From Gentiana macrophylla (taxonomy: Eukaryota > Streptophyta > Magnoliopsida > Gentianales > Gentianaceae): a stretch of DNA of 64,000 bases. The notes below the pieces were generated by a model. That model was not told the origin of the DNA and ran no database searches. It saw nothing but the letters and a program-made list of their open reading frames with translations. The stretch lies in assembly GCA_026214975.1 (NCBI GenBank), contig CM047805.1, forward strand, positions 107,193,845-107,257,844, written 5' to 3'. Both the position numbers and the translations under genes were made by a program. Positions within the stretch are counted from its first letter, which is position 1; each line of letters opens with the position of its first letter. Positions 11,859 to 23,570 of the stretch are shown piece by piece.

Positions 11859-12953
11859 CCCCCCTTAGACTATTTTTTGAGGAGGATTTCTTCTCTTAGC
11901 AAAACTCTACCCATTTTTTAGCTCAATTTTTTGTAATAGCTTAGACTACTTTCTCTTAGCTTACATCAACATAGTATTAGCTTAATCTTTCCATTTCTTA
12001 GCTTAGATTTTCATTCCAAACACTAAGAGACCACCTTTTAATTACTTTTTTATTTTGTACTTTTTGGATCTAATCTCGAATTTCTGCAATTTAATGGTAA
12101 ATTTCTCATTTCTTTTACTTGTTATGGCTTTCATTTACTTTTTTGTGCATGTTTTAACTAGTATAATGAGTAGCTAAACCCTTTTCATAGTTGAATCATG
12201 TGAAATTTAGTGAAACCACCCTTTGGGTGAAATTGGGAGTGGGTAGTGCTTTTTATTGTTGTATCTCGCATGTTTCATGTCTTAGAACTTATTATAACAT
12301 ATTTGGGCTAGATTGATCACCTAGGTCAAAATCACACACATCAATCTTGAGAGTTGTTCAGGATAGAGATGTGGGAAAAGGGTTCTAGGATCACTTTTTA
12401 TAGTGAGGTTATTCGTTTCAACGTTTAAGCGGCTCTAGTGCATAACATGCCTTGTGAGTGAATCTTCCTTAGGGAAGGATAGTTTACTTGGCATAAGGTG
12501 TTGGGGAAGAGTTGTTCATACCTTAGCACCGGGTTTAGGAGTACGCACCTGTGAAATTGTATGCGAGAGTTCGTTTGTAATAATGCACACTCCCGGTTTT
12601 GTCTATCCTTAGGGTTGAAACTAGCTATTTTGATCATGGTTCGACTATGCTCCTTAATCTATCTTTAAAACTAGTAGTTTAATCTTCTTTCTTTCTTTTC
12701 TACCTTTAGACTCGTTAGTATAAATCACCTTAGTGTCGTTGTAGTAAACAAACACTTTAAAAAGATTGTTCACCTAGACTTAGTAATACGTTCACTTTGG
12801 TACTCACAAACACTTTTCCCTTGGGTTCGACCTCGTACTCCTGTAGCTATGCTAGCAATCGACCCGGTACACTGCCGGTTAGAGAGTTAGTTTGCCCACG
12901 GTTTCGAGTCTTTATAAATTGTTTTTGAGGGGTGAATTTAGCTCCGATCAAAA

Positions 12954-12972
12954 TGGCGCCGTTTCCGGGGAA
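12954..12972 (+). other. Primer-binding site of element B
   Basis: TGGCGCCGTTTCCGGGGAA lies three bases after the 5' LTR. It is a standard plant gypsy PBS with one change from TGGCGCCGTTGCCGGGG. Confidence 0.85.
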
Positions 12973-13077
12973 TTGTGTGCTATTTGTGATATCTTGCATG
13001 TGAACCGAAGGCTTGGGCCTAGGTTTTATTTTATTGTTTTCTTGTTTTTTTTCTGAGATCTTGCAGCTTGAGCTTAA

Positions 13078-14500
13078 ATGGATGGATTTTTCAATCGATA
13101 CTACTCACCTGGACAACAATACCCCTACCAACCTCGGGCACCTGAACAATGTTATCAACAACAGTTCATGCCTCAGCCTCAGTATCAATAGCAGAGTAAC
13201 CAAGGTTCATGGGCTTATCAGTGCCTTAGTGCGTGCCAAAGTCAAAATTATGGTTATTCAAGTTATGAGCCACAACATTATGAGGGTTGTCCGAACCCTA
13301 GTGCTTATCAGGATTACGGTGTTCATACTCAACGCGTTGATAGCTTCACCCAGATTCAGCCACTTGATCAGAGTCTGGCATGGCAAGAAGCCTACTACTC
13401 ACCTCCAATGAATCAAAGTCAGTATGATCAGTTTCCCCCCATGCCACAAGAAGGCTTCACCGACATTCAAATGGAGCAGTTGATTCAATTGAACGAGAGT
13501 TTGATTCAAATGAACAAGGATATGCAAGAGTTCAATAGAAGCTTTGACTCCGACATAAGAAATCTTGAAGACAGGATGGGGCAATTGATTGAAAAGAGGA
13601 GGCATAAGAAAGAGGAAGAGACATGTGCAATAGAGGTGGTCCGGGATGATGATGTTATCAACGAAGAAGTTCGAGGTTGAGAGTGAGGTTGATGATTCAA
13701 TTTGCTATGATGAAATTTCTGAGCCAGATAGTGAGTTGGGATTGCTCATAGTGCCACCTCCAATTGCGATATCTGATTATGGCAGGTTTCACGTTCTACC
13801 TACTGCACCTTCGCCCCTTGAGATGAAAATTGATGAAACCTTGGTGGAGTGTGTGGTGGAACCGACCATTGTTATGACTGAGTAAGAATTCTTTGGTGAT
13901 GAGAATAGCTCGTTTTGGGATGAAGAGGAAGTGCAAGATTTGGAGATGGAAGAGGTGCAAATTTTATCCATTACACCGCCTCCCGAAGAAATGCAAAATG
14001 ATGACTTCGAAGGGTGTATGATAGATTTGAGCACACTGTTTGATGAGACAGAATTAGAGTCGGAAGAGAAACTGGGATCGCCCATTTCACCCTCACTCCC
14101 AATTGAAGTAAATGAAGATGTCATTATAAAGAGTGTGGTGAAATCTTATGAGACTGAAGAGCCATCTATGGTAGAGCTACCGGGAGAAGTGGAGATTATT
14201 AGCATGCCGGTCCTGGATTATTACACTCTTCCACCTTGTGTTGATGAGTATTATTCTATCAATTTTGTGTACTCACCGGTAGATAGAGCTCATAGAATTT
14301 GTAAAAGGGGACAACTACCAAGGAATGGAAATTACAAGAAGAAGGTGATGAGAGATTTTGACAAAAGAGGATTCCCGAGTTGGGAAGAGGTAACATCGAG
14401 GGCCGTGAGAGGTAAGTTTCTAGTGAACTCGGTTTCCGTGAGGCTTGCTATTATTAGTCTTCTTGAGTTGTTGATCTTTTTGAGCTCGGATTTTGGTTGA
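13078..14500 (+). pseudogene. ORF1 of element B: Gag-derived protein, broken
   Basis: Translation from ATG 13078 gives a Gln/Tyr/Pro-rich N-terminus (MDGFFNRYYSPGQQYPYQ), then an amphipathic segment (MNQSQYDQF.. to ..LEDRMGQLI) and a long acidic C-terminus ending in a Lys-rich tail. The order resembles the part of Athila-type Gag after the zinc knuckle; there is no capsid block or CCHC motif, so I infer a truncated Gag descendant. It is disabled here by TAG at 13189-13191, a frameshift near 13640-13680 and TAA at 13883-13885. Element D has a homologue at 59740-61010 that is open where B is broken in the second half. Its function is unknown. Confidence 0.65.
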
Positions 14501-14705
14501 TGGTTTTGGTGATACTTGTTTGAAATAAAATATTTGAATCATTATTTTGAGTCTTTTGTGGTATGAGTCCGTTTAGTGCCACTACGTCGATGCTAACGAC
14601 GTTAAACAAAGCACTTCTACCTTTTCTCGCCTGTGCCAATAGTATAACTTTGAAAAAATTGGCACCGTATAATCCATCTTGTCGAGCCAACGACGTAAAA
14701 CAAAG

Positions 14706-14725
14706 GCGCTTGGGGGAGGCAACCC
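14706..14725 (+). other. Conserved GCGCTTGGGGGAGGCAACCC motif (element B)
   Basis: This 20-base motif follows ORF1. Near-identical copies follow pol in element C (25312-25331) and ORF1 in element D (59491-59511, minus strand). The shared location after the first coding block in three families suggests a conserved cis element; its role is unknown to me. Confidence 0.7.
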
Positions 14726-14829
14726 ACCATCTCGTAGTTTTTGTTGAGTGAGTTTGGTGTTTCTAGTGGTCTCGGGGCGGTTTAAATCGAGTGTGGGGTA
14801 TAATCTTGTGTTATCCTGGTTTCTGGTCC

Positions 14830-15056
14830 GAACGCACGTTCAGCCCTGTCAAACGCACGTTCCACCCTTGCAAACGCGCGTTTGGACCCATTCCAAACGT
14901 GCGTTTGAGACCCCAACTCTCTGTTCTTAATTCCCCCTTGTGAACGCACGTTCAAGACTCTAAACGTGCGTTTGGACATGCGAAACGCACGTTTCACATT
15001 TCCAAACGTGCGTTCAAGGTCATCTTCTTCATATAACCCGTTGCAAACGCGCGTTT
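14830..15056. repeat. Second palindrome array, upstream of ORF2 of element B
   Basis: About nine AACGCACGTT / AAACGTGCGTTT / AAACGCGCGTTT units occur, some in inverted pairs (for example around 14943-14971 and 14983-15014). It matches the LTR array but lies inside the element, about 560 bp before the ORF2 start codon. No clear TATA box follows it. Confidence 0.8.
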
Positions 15057-15616
15057 CAGTTTTCAATCCTCCAAAAACCTAAACGCCGGCAGCCACTTTC
15101 CTTCACCCTTTTCAATCGAAATTAATCAATTCTGGTCCGTTTTTGGCGATTTAAACACCAAAAAACACCTCTCAATCCCCTCTTTTGATTCTACTACTCC
15201 ATTCCAACAACAAATCCCCCGATTCCTCGATTCAACCTTCACTTTTTGGCACTTTTTCGCCAAGGTCGAACTTGACCTTTTGGGACGTTTCGAGGCTCGT
15301 TCTTCGCTCCAAATCATTCACCTCTTCTCGTTTAAGCATAGTATAGGTACAATTTGGTTTTACGTCTAAGTTTCGGTTAGGGTTAGTTTTTAGCCGTTTT
15401 GGTTTAACGCCATTATCCCGTTATTTATTGTTATTGATTTTGTATCTTGTTTTGTGCTTTGTTTTTCTTGTCTTATGGTTGATGGTGAATGGTGTGGCTC
15501 TCGTGGGGTGATTGTTGTTTGGGTTGGTCTGTTTTGAAATCCCGGTTGGACGATAACCGGGTTGGTTTTGCTTGTTTGATTGGTTGTTTGGTGCTGTATT
15601 GGTGAGTTTAGAGATA
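15057..15616 (+). other. Leader between the internal array and ORF2 of element B
   Basis: This is non-coding and rich in short T and GTTT runs. The predicted minus-strand ORFs here (15126-15317, 15421-15705) have no recognisable family. A splice acceptor or internal promoter for ORF2 might lie here, but I cannot identify one. Confidence 0.4.
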
Positions 15617-17059
15617 ATGAGGGAAACTAAGCGAAAAGAAACCGAGGGTAAGGGGAAAGGAAAGCAACCGGTAGCAAAACACATGCCCAAAAAGCAGAAA
15701 ACCATGGTTTATCCTCGGATACCTAAGGGTGGTATTCGGATTAGTGACGCGGGCCGTGTAGAGAGTAGGAACCCTCGAGCCCTTAGGCCTACGGGACAGT
15801 TGAGAGATGAAACTTCAGACAAGGAATTTGAGCCTGATACTGAGGGGAGGAACACTAGTAGTGACAGTGAGGAGGAAACAGAAGTTGAGAGTGATGTGCC
15901 ATTGGCACGAATACGAACTAAACCTACACAAACACCTGTTTCACTTCCCCCTCAAAGTGCTCCCGGGCAAGATCCCCCAATAGCTCCTCCCCCTCGTGAC
16001 CCTTTACCTTTCGACCAGCGTTTCAAATCACCAGTGGCGAGGACCAATTACAACGAATATATCGCTACAAAGAACATGTGTTACGAGAAGGGGTTATATC
16101 TTAAGGTGGTTCCTAAACCCTTCATAGATAGTTTGGTGAAGAGGGGATGGAACAACTTGATTCTTGAGCCAGAAGGGGACCTCAATCTCACACTCATATG
16201 GGAATGGTACGCGAATTTCACTGTTGACAATCTGGAGACGGGGTTCATCAAGGTTAGAGGGGTAAATGTCCCGTGGTCCGTCAAAGCGATTAATGATTAC
16301 TACCGGTACAAAGCTTTGAGGGACGTGGATTATATCAGTTGGTTTGCGGAGAGATTGCATTGGGATAATACTGAGACTACTGAGGATCCGTTGGAAAAAC
16401 TGAGGAAGGCTATCAATCCAGCTTTACAGTGGGTGGCTAGGGGAAATAGTAGTACAAGGAATCAGTTGTTGACGACAACTTGGCCGGATGAATGGAAAGT
16501 CAAAGCAAAGTTTTCCCAGAATCGCCTACTACCGAAGGACAACATTACGCATTTCCACATCAAGGATTTGCAATTGTTGTATGCCTTACACTATGATCTT
16601 AAGGTTGATGTCGGGAAGACTATCTTCGATGAGTTTAGAGAGAATCAGAAGGTCAAGCGTCGTATGATCATATGCCCCTACCTCATTCATGGCTTATACA
16701 AAGGAGTACCGGTTGAAGAATACCCGGACGATCAGATTTTGAGAAAGAAGATTCAGCCCGTAGCTCCTAAGCCGTTCAATGCTCGCACCACTCCACGACC
16801 TCCTAGGCTCTCCTCACGACTTATTCACACCGTTCCTCGCCTTACCACCTCGACTACTTCTACCACACTCCCTATACCTCCACCTGTCATATCCTCCACT
16901 ACCACCACTATGATACCTCCACCTCCTCTTTTTATTACTGGACCTTCCACTACACCTACACCTCCTCCTCCACCTTTTACACCTACAACCGGGGGGCCGT
17001 GGCTTAGTGAGCTGCAGGGACTTCTCATTGCACATAAGCAAATGGGATTGGATGGATAG
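15617..17059 (+). CDS. ORF2 of element B: plant transposon-type protein, 480 aa
   Basis: This is the only long intact ORF in the gypsy elements here. From ATG 15617 it encodes a basic start (MRETKRKETEGKGKGKQ), an acidic/Ser-rich linker (about residues 70-105), a Pro-rich linker and a globular core (about 145-385). The core has LVKRGWNNLI, WEWYANF and VRGVNVPWSVKAINDYY. It ends in a Thr/Pro-rich tail. The core matches what I know as the putative plant transposon protein domain (Transposase_32-type) and Athila ORF-1-like proteins, of unknown biochemical function. It has no protease, polymerase or DDE motif. In-order coding-like sequence continues in other frames to about 17388, so the original protein may have been longer. 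An upstream non-ATG extension to 15572 is open but I prefer the ATG. Confidence 0.75.
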   Translation: MRETKRKETEGKGKGKQPVAKHMPKKQKTMVYPRIPKGGIRISDAGRVESRNPRALRPTGQLRDETSDKEFEPDTEGRNTSSDSEEETEVESDVPLARIRTKPTQTPVSLPPQSAPGQDPPIAPPPRDPLPFDQRFKSPVARTNYNEYIATKNMCYEKGLYLKVVPKPFIDSLVKRGWNNLILEPEGDLNLTLIWEWYANFTVDNLETGFIKVRGVNVPWSVKAINDYYRYKALRDVDYISWFAERLHWDNTETTEDPLEKLRKAINPALQWVARGNSSTRNQLLTTTWPDEWKVKAKFSQNRLLPKDNITHFHIKDLQLLYALHYDLKVDVGKTIFDEFRENQKVKRRMIICPYLIHGLYKGVPVEEYPDDQILRKKIQPVAPKPFNARTTPRPPRLSSRLIHTVPRLTTSTTSTTLPIPPPVISSTTTTMIPPPPLFITGPSTTPTPPPPPFTPTTGGPWLSELQGLLIAHKQMGLDG

Positions 17060-17686
17060 TTTGAGGCCTCACGAACGGCATAGTAGAGAATCGAGAGGTT
17101 TTTGCTCAGCCAGATGTATAGACCTTCCTCAGTTGGACTTAGATGAGGCACCATTCCAAAGATACCCCGAGATAGAGGCAGACTTGCGAGAGGTCTCGAG
17201 AGGACATGTTTGTTGACGAGCCGGAGGAGGGGTTTGATGACATTTCTTGGGATGATCTGGTTGGCACAGATGGGGCTGAGACAGAGGCAGATAGGATAGT
17301 GTCTTGCCCGGCTCTACACAGATCGAGAGTGCACCTGCTTGTGGTTGCACCATCATCGAGCACACCTCCTCCACTCATGATGTACTGAGGGCATGGAAGC
17401 GGAGACTAGCATGTTTTGTCATGCATTTTATATTCTTATTTTGCTAGTCTGCCTTTTTATACTTTGATGTTTCAGTTACTTTTGACGTTCTTTCATCATT
17501 CTTTGGACACACTTCACTTGGCATACACGCGCACTTATTTTTGAGCCCCTGAGGCCTGCTTGACCGTGTATGTTTTCCTTTTTGTTGACTTATACTTTGT
17601 GATGACATGGATTTTATTATTGGTTTAAATCTGATGCTTGGATGTTCTGTTTTTCATTGATTCTATTGTATACTTCCATCGCATAT
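17060..17686 (+). other. Tail of ORF2 and spacer before the C insertion
   Basis: Positions 17060-17388 keep coding-like stretches in other frames (acidic, EEGFDDISWDDL near 17230), probably the frameshifted C-terminus of ORF2. Positions 17389-17686 are T-rich non-coding sequence ending in the duplication CATAT (17682-17686) created by element C. Confidence 0.5.
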
Positions 17687-18046
17687 TGTTAAGGCCATAT
17701 TTATATGATTATTAAAGGGTTATTTCATTATTATTTTCCCCACATTTGCGTAATTTACATGAGAATTAAGGGTTTAAGTGTAATTATTGAGTAAAGATGA
17801 TTTTAAGAGGGTTGTATGCAAAATTGATGATTTTAAGTGTTGATTTAATGGAATTATTATTATTTGGATTTTATTACATTTTTGCATTGTTTATTTATCA
17901 TGTAGGAGTTAATTTTCGTGCATATAATGAGGATAAATGAAGCTCAAGTCGAATTATTCAAGATAGAGTTGGAATTGGCTCAAAGAAATTGGATAAAGAT
18001 GATGAAATCCGACCTCAAGCGATCCAGATTTAGCGCGTACATCCCG

Positions 18047-18190
18047 TCCCACTAGACGGGCGTTTGATTTCATGGACGAGCGTCCAGAGAGGAATCACAT
18101 ACAGAGAGTTTGGGCGCAGCATGGACGGACGCTCAGAGCAAAGTCAAGATCCACCGGACGGGCGTCCACAAGACCAGACGGGCGTTCAAG
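18047..18190. repeat. Palindrome cluster upstream of the TATA box (C 5' LTR)
   Basis: Units such as AGACGGGCGTTT, GGACGAGCGTCC, GGACGGGCGTCC and AGACGGGCGTTC follow the five-two-five gapped-palindrome plan, with arms GGACG/CGTCC. The last unit ends about 31 bp before TATATATA at 18221. The equivalent cluster in the 3' LTR is at about 27008-27165. Confidence 0.8.
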
Positions 18191-18220
18191 GCCGACTTAG
18201 TCATAACCGACTTAAAACTC

Positions 18221-18228
18221 TATATATA
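18221..18228 (+). promoter_or_regulatory. TATA box of the C 5' LTR
   Basis: TATATATA lies within AAACTCTATATATAGAAGC. The twin site is at 27197-27204. The promoter role is inferred from position. Confidence 0.7.
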
Positions 18229-19288
18229 GAAGCAGCCTCTTAACCCTAATTCATATACCACATAATTGAGATCGCAATTTTACACCAAAAAGCTGCGGCC
18301 ACAAGCCCTAATTCCATAGAGATGAACTTCTCCAACCCAACAATCATCTCCAACATGATTGTTGGCTAAAAGCCTTGCAAAGTGAGTCGACGGAGAGGAA
18401 GCCTATCAACAACACACAAACCAACTAGAGAGTTCGATGCTTAAGTTTAGTGAGTTTATTTCGTAGTTTTTCATTACTTTGGATCTGTTTTGTATTGCTT
18501 AAGTTTTACTGAATTAAGATTTGATGAAACGATCTATGTTTAATTTATGCTTGAATAAATTTATGAAAGTCTGTTTATTTGAGTTTTCTTTCGTTCAAAG
18601 TAATGCATCTAATTGTGTTTTAAGAGATTAGGCATGATTAGTTGAGTAAGAGTTTGGAAACAATCTCGTGATTTCGTGTTGATTGCATGTTTAGTTTGTT
18701 TGAAAAGATAAACGAAACCCTAGAATTTGATTGAAGATATTTAATTGAATTCGTGAATAAATCACTACTAAAAACTATATCTTAGATCACCATCCAGTTG
18801 GGGGTTGTTGGTTGATGGGTGGATTCGTTGCCTCGCTGTGTTTTCCTTTAATTGTTTTAATCAAATCGTTTGCATAAATTTAGTTTAAGTTCTAGTTTTT
18901 AAACCTTTAAATTTCCTGCAACTTTTCTCGCAATTTTTCGGTTCGATCGTAGTCGACGCCGTCTCGCATAATAGCAGGCACGCCGTCCATTAGGTTTAGT
19001 TTCAGGCGGCTGCGTTCACTTTAGTGAACGCTCGTCCGTTTTTTTGTTTTCTTAATTTCTGCTTGTTTTTGTTTCCTGTTTTAGTTTCAATTCTTAGGTT
19101 TAGGTTTTAGTTAGTTTCAGCTGTAGTTTAGATAGGTAATTGTGACATAATTGATATAGATTTATATTTGAATCCGATAAACATTCCACTCCTTCAGACG
19201 GACCCCGTAAACACCCTATACTACGATCCTTATACTTGGGGTGTTTCGTTTATAAATTGTAAAACTAGTTTTTACCGAACAAGTTTTT

Positions 19289-19306
19289 AGGCGCCGTTGC
19301 CGGGGT
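19289..19306 (+). other. Primer-binding site of element C
   Basis: AGGCGCCGTTGCCGGGGT matches the usual TGGCGCCGTTGCCGGGG except for the first base. It lies seven bases after the LTR. Confidence 0.75.
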
Positions 19307-19369
19307 CGGTAACGGTTGTCGGATTCTATTTAGGACAATTTTCTCGAGTCAAAGGATCGCTTTTAGCAC

Positions 19370-20400
19370 GCAGTAGTATTTTGGCCGTAACTTTCGGCTC
19401 GAGTGTCCGTTTGGAACGCAGGACCCCAATTCGGAAAGCTCTTTCCGACGCCGACGACGTGGTGAACTTTGATCTAAAGAACGGAGTAGTTGCTCTAGTT
19501 CAGAATAGCTCTTTCCATGGTACTGCTCAGGAAGATCCACATGACTTCTTGTCCACATTTGTACAAATCTGTGAAGCAGGCCATTATCCTGGTGTTGATT
19601 CTGAGATCGTAAAGTTAAAGCTATTTCCTTTTGCTTTGAAAGGTGAAGCAAGTCGGTGGTTTAAGTCATTAGCACATCATTCCCTCCATACATGGAATGA
19701 TGTCAATAGAGCCTTCGCTCTTAAGTGGGTTTCACCAGGCAAGATTATGGAAATGAAACGGGAAATAGCTACGTTTGAGCAGATGGAGGATGAAACTGTT
19801 GGCAAGGCTTGGGAGAGATTAAATCTGTTGATGAGGAAGTGCCCCAATCACGGATATGATAGACATGAGTTGTTGGAACTATTTTACAGAGGAGTCTCTC
19901 AACCTAATCGAGACTATCTTGACTCCACAAACTCATGGATCCTTCTTAGGGGAGGTGATGAGTCCGCTTTCTGAGTGGCCGAGACCATCGCCAAGAACAA
20001 TATGTGGTCGACTCCTAAGAAGACCAATGTTGTCAAGAAAGAAGGTGCGCAAGCAATCCCGATACAAAGTCATTGGTTGCTCGGATGGAATTGATAAGCA
20101 AGCGGTGGCCAATCTTCGACGCAAATTTTCGATCCGGGAATGCAGGTAGGAACGGAGATGACGGAGGAGTAAATTTAATGGATAATCAAAACCAACCTTC
20201 CGAAACTTCAATCAAAGCCGAACTACTCAGATTTCAACGACAAAACTTCAATCAAGCCAAGTTACCACCTGGCCCTTCAAATTCGAATTCTTTCGACTCA
20301 AACTATCAAAGGCCGCCTGTAACTCCCAAAGGCCTCAAGGTAGCCGGAATCAAACTCGTAACAACAATCATACCACCTCATGTGTCCTCAACACAAATTT
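19370..20400 (+). pseudogene. gag of element C, frameshifted
   Basis: This is the capsid region of Athila-like Gag. It carries NSSFHGTAQEDPHDFLSTF, then KLKLFPFALKGEASRWF and a WNDVNRAFALKW block, matching the Retrotrans_gag domain (roughly 19480-19920). Beyond about 19970 the reading moves to other frames, with a Gln/Asn/Pro-rich segment near 20180-20330 like the sequence after the capsid. I did not find an intact CCHC zinc knuckle. The first codon is uncertain because the open frame runs back into the PBS. Confidence 0.8.
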
Positions 20401-21180
20401 GATGAGTCGTAGACATGGTGAAGACTCGCTCTACTAGTGTTAAAGCTATTGAGAGACAAGTTGGTCGATGGCGCACCAAATAGCAAGCGAGACCTCACGG
20501 TAAACTTCCGAGTTATACCGAGAGAAATCCAAAGTCGATGTGAATGTTTGCACCGCCATTACACCTCGGTGGGAGTATGGGCAAGAAGAGGAGTTGAACG
20601 AAGTAACTTTGAGAAGTGGTAACAGCTGGACCCGGCAAGATGTCGGAAAGCGAGTAGCCCTCCCGACGCCATAAGTTCAGAGGGGAAATCGAAAATCACA
20701 TGCCAAGAAAGCAACGATGAGGAGGAGCTCAGTGACAATTCTTCGGAGGGCGACAATGATTCTGATGAAGAGGAAAGGAAGGAGAGTCAGGAAGCTATAC
20801 CCCTGACTAAGAAAAAGGAAGAAAAGTTTGTGAGATGGAAGGATAGGGAGGATGAGGCGATAAAGAATCAAAGCACGAGGAATGATAAAGCCCTTCCTTA
20901 TCCACCAAAAAGGAAAGAGAAAGCCCTCACTAACGACAAGCAATATGCTGGAGTGAGGAGGATACTTAGGGACACTAAAGTAAGTATGCCCTTAGCTGAG
21001 GTATTGTCTGAAATGCCTAAATGTACTAAGTATCTTAAAGAATTGCAGTGGGAGCAGAGAAAGCTTGAGGATGGTGAAGAAGTGCTTCGCGAGGATTGCG
21101 CGATGGTTTCACGAAAATTGTCATTAAGCGAGGTGACCACTGGCGGACCTTCAATCTCCGTGAGATCGAAGGCCATTTAT
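20400..21180 (+). pseudogene. gag-protease linker of element C
   Basis: This charged linker is rich in Glu, Ser and Lys (20560-20830 encodes a poorly kept acidic stretch). It is followed by a Lys-rich piece (PYPPKRKEKAL, about 20893), the normal position of the gag C-terminus before protease in Athila-like elements. The frame is open from 20830 to 21294. Confidence 0.6.
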
Positions 21181-21470
21181 TCAAAACGTCTTATGCGACT
21201 CAGGGCCTCCATTAATGTGATGCCATTAAACGTATGCAAAAAGCTCGGGTTAGATAAAAGGATGCGGAACGCCCGATTTCTCTTCGGATGGTAGATAAAT
21301 CTAGCCGGATCGGCAGCCGGTTGTGTAGCTAATGTTCTCCTTCAAATTGAACATTTAGTCTTCCCTACCGATTGGGTTATTCTAGACTATCCACCGATAA
21401 GGAGATGCCTCTAATTCTAGGCCGAACCTTTTAGACACTTCTAACGCTCTCATCGACTTCGCAGCGAGGG
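21180..21470 (+). pseudogene. Aspartic protease of element C
   Basis: The active-site region reads LCDSG in one frame and ASINVMPLNVCKKLGL in the next, so the DSGAS motif near 21195-21220 is split by a one-base change. The flap region continues across further frame changes to about 21470. This enzyme would cleave the Gag-Pol polyprotein; as read it cannot be produced. Confidence 0.7.
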
Positions 21471-22339
21471 GACATTACTCTTGAGTCGGTGACACATCTG
21501 TCACCTTCACACGAGGACACATCCCGAAAGAGCCGTAATTGATGAAATATCGCTTTGTCGAAGCCATATATGAGGACGGCGGAGATGCCTATTATGAAGA
21601 TGCAATGGAGCTTACAGAGATAGGTGTTTTTGAAGTCATGGACATTGAGGATCCGGTGATCGCGACCACCTTCTAATTCATTTCAAGCCGTAGGCATTGA
21701 CGAGTCATCTTCACTCGCTCACACTGGGCCTGTTATTGAGTTAGAAGCATGGAGATGCCCAAAGAACAAACGATGATTTCAAAGGATCGAGTCGTGGAAG
21801 ACTTCATCCTCTGGTGAAGAAGAAGCTTTGATGGGTAGTTGGGACGAGGTAGAGTTTTGGAGAGAAGCTACTCATTGGGAAGAGTCGCGTAAGAGCTTAA
21901 AGATGAAGAGTTAAGAAAAATGATCGATCACAAGAAAAAGGAAGCAAGTGTTGACCGGAGGATTCCGATGGATGATTTGATCCAAAGACCTTTACGGGGT
22001 TGAGCCTCGGGAAGATGAGGTGTTCTACATCACAACCACTTCAAGCTCATAAGGAGAAAGGTGGCCCTTTAAAGTCTAGTATTGAGCAACCACCTACGAT
22101 GATTTAGAGCTTAAACCGCTTCCAAAACACCTTAAGTATATCTTTCTTAAGGATGGAGATAAATTGCCTTTGATCATTTCTTCAAACTCGACCAAGAGCA
22201 AGAAGCACAAATGTGATAGAAGTGCTTAAGAAAAACATCCTCGCGTTCGGTTGGCAAGTGGGTGATATCCGAGGATCACCCGCACATATGCATGCATAAA
22301 ATCCGAACGGAGGAAGGAGCTAAAAGGTAAGACAACCTC

Positions 22340-22970
22340 AAATACAGTCGAATCCGCATATGCAAGAGGTTGTTAAAAAGGAGGTTATAAAGTGGCTCGA
22401 CATGGGAATCATCTACGCAATCGCCGATAGCGAGTGGGTCACCCCTACTCAAGTTGTGCCAAAGAAGGCGGTATTACGGTTGAAAAGAATGAAAAATGGG
22501 AGGAAGTTGCCCTACGACTCGTGATGTGCTCTGAGTCTCAGTATTGACTATCGTAGACTTAATGAGGTTACCTTGCCAAGGACCACTTTCCCTACCCTTC
22601 ATTGACCAAATTATTGAACGACCGAGTGGTCACAAGTATTATTGTTTTCGATGGATACTCGTTACTTCCAGGATAGCCATCGACCCCAATGACCAAGAGA
22701 AGACCACGCTTACGTGTCCATCCGCACTTTTGCTTTTCATAGAATGCCATTCGGTCTATGCAATGCACCCGCGACTTTTCAACGGTGTATGTTGGCCATT
22801 TTGATGGGCTTGTGGAGCAATGCATGGAGGTCTTCATGGATGACTTCTCGCCACGGCGATAGCTTTGATGAAATCTTAAGGAACCTAGATATGGTACTCC
22901 AACGGTGTGTTGAGAAGAATCTGGTGCTTAATCGAGAAATGCCATTTTCTAGTTGATGAAGGAATAGTTT
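22340..22970 (+). pseudogene. Reverse transcriptase of element C
   Basis: In order are SEWVTPTQVVPKK, SIDYRRLNEVTLP, HRMPFGLCNAPATFQRCM and an intact catalytic FMDDFS (FMDD codons 22833-22844). These are the conserved blocks of Ty3/gypsy reverse transcriptase. At least five frame changes and stops break the reading frame between 22440 and 22960. Confidence 0.85.
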
Positions 22971-22999
22971 TGGGACACAAGGTGTCCAATGTCGGCATT

Positions 23000-23570
23000 C
23001 AAGTTGATAAGGCTAAGGTCGGCCATTGAAAGGATGACGTACCCTAAGACAAAGAAGGAGGTACGAGGTTTTCTAGACACGTTGGCTTCTACAGCGGTTT
23101 ATTCGAGACTTTTCTACGATTGCCAAGCCTTTATCAAATCTCTTGAAAGAAGATGTCGATTTCTTGTTCGATCACGAAAGTGCAAAGAAGCTTTCAATTG
23201 TCTGAAAGACAAGCTTATCGATGCCCTATTTTAGTTGCACCTGACCGGACCAAGCCTTTCAAGTTGATGTGCGATGCCTCTAATTACGCCGTGTGAAGCG
23301 CAGCTTTAGGTCAAAGAGTTGATAAAAGGTTCAGCCCATCTATTATGCGAGTCGTACCTTGAACCCGGCTCAATGCAATTATACTACGATCGAGAAGGAA
23401 TTCTTAGTCGTTGTTTTGCCATTGACAAGTTTAGAAGTTATCTTCTAGGATCTCAAGTGATTGTATGGACAGATCATGCACTTTACGCTACCTTATGGAT
23501 AAGGCGGATGCCAAACCAAGGTTACTTAGATGGATTTTAATTCTACAAGAGTTTGACCTTGTGATTAAAG
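23000..23570 (+). pseudogene. RNase H region of element C
   Basis: The connection motif (YPKTKKEVRGFL near 23040) is followed by the RNase H start MCDASNYAV (about 23268), then [20 protein letters not shown] (23418-23475). This matches the gypsy RNase H that removes the RNA strand. It is interrupted by stops and frame changes. Confidence 0.8.

Larger units (their letters stand above)
11207..12950 (+). repeat. 5' LTR of element B
   Basis: This 1744-bp direct repeat of 29953-31676 contains an array of ten palindromic units (11558-11819). A TATA box TATAAATA (11851-11858) follows, then a long R-U5. Apart from the array, the twin LTRs are nearly identical by eye. Confidence 0.93.
17687..19281 (+). 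repeat. 5' LTR of element C
   Basis: This 1595-bp direct repeat of 26651-28246 has GACGGGCGTCC-type palindromes at about 18047-18190, a TATA box at 18221 and a second cluster at 18948-19045 near its end. Differences from the twin concentrate in these CG-rich clusters. Confidence 0.93.

Noticed and set aside
13013..13411. 132-residue ORF starting in the B leader
   Set aside because: It is out of frame with the conserved Gln/Tyr-rich ORF1 that is shared with element D; the matching ORF in D (60840-61052) is likewise a shadow.
16814..17154. Gly/Val-rich and Arg-rich minus-strand ORFs
   Set aside because: They are antisense to the Thr/Pro-rich tail of B ORF2.
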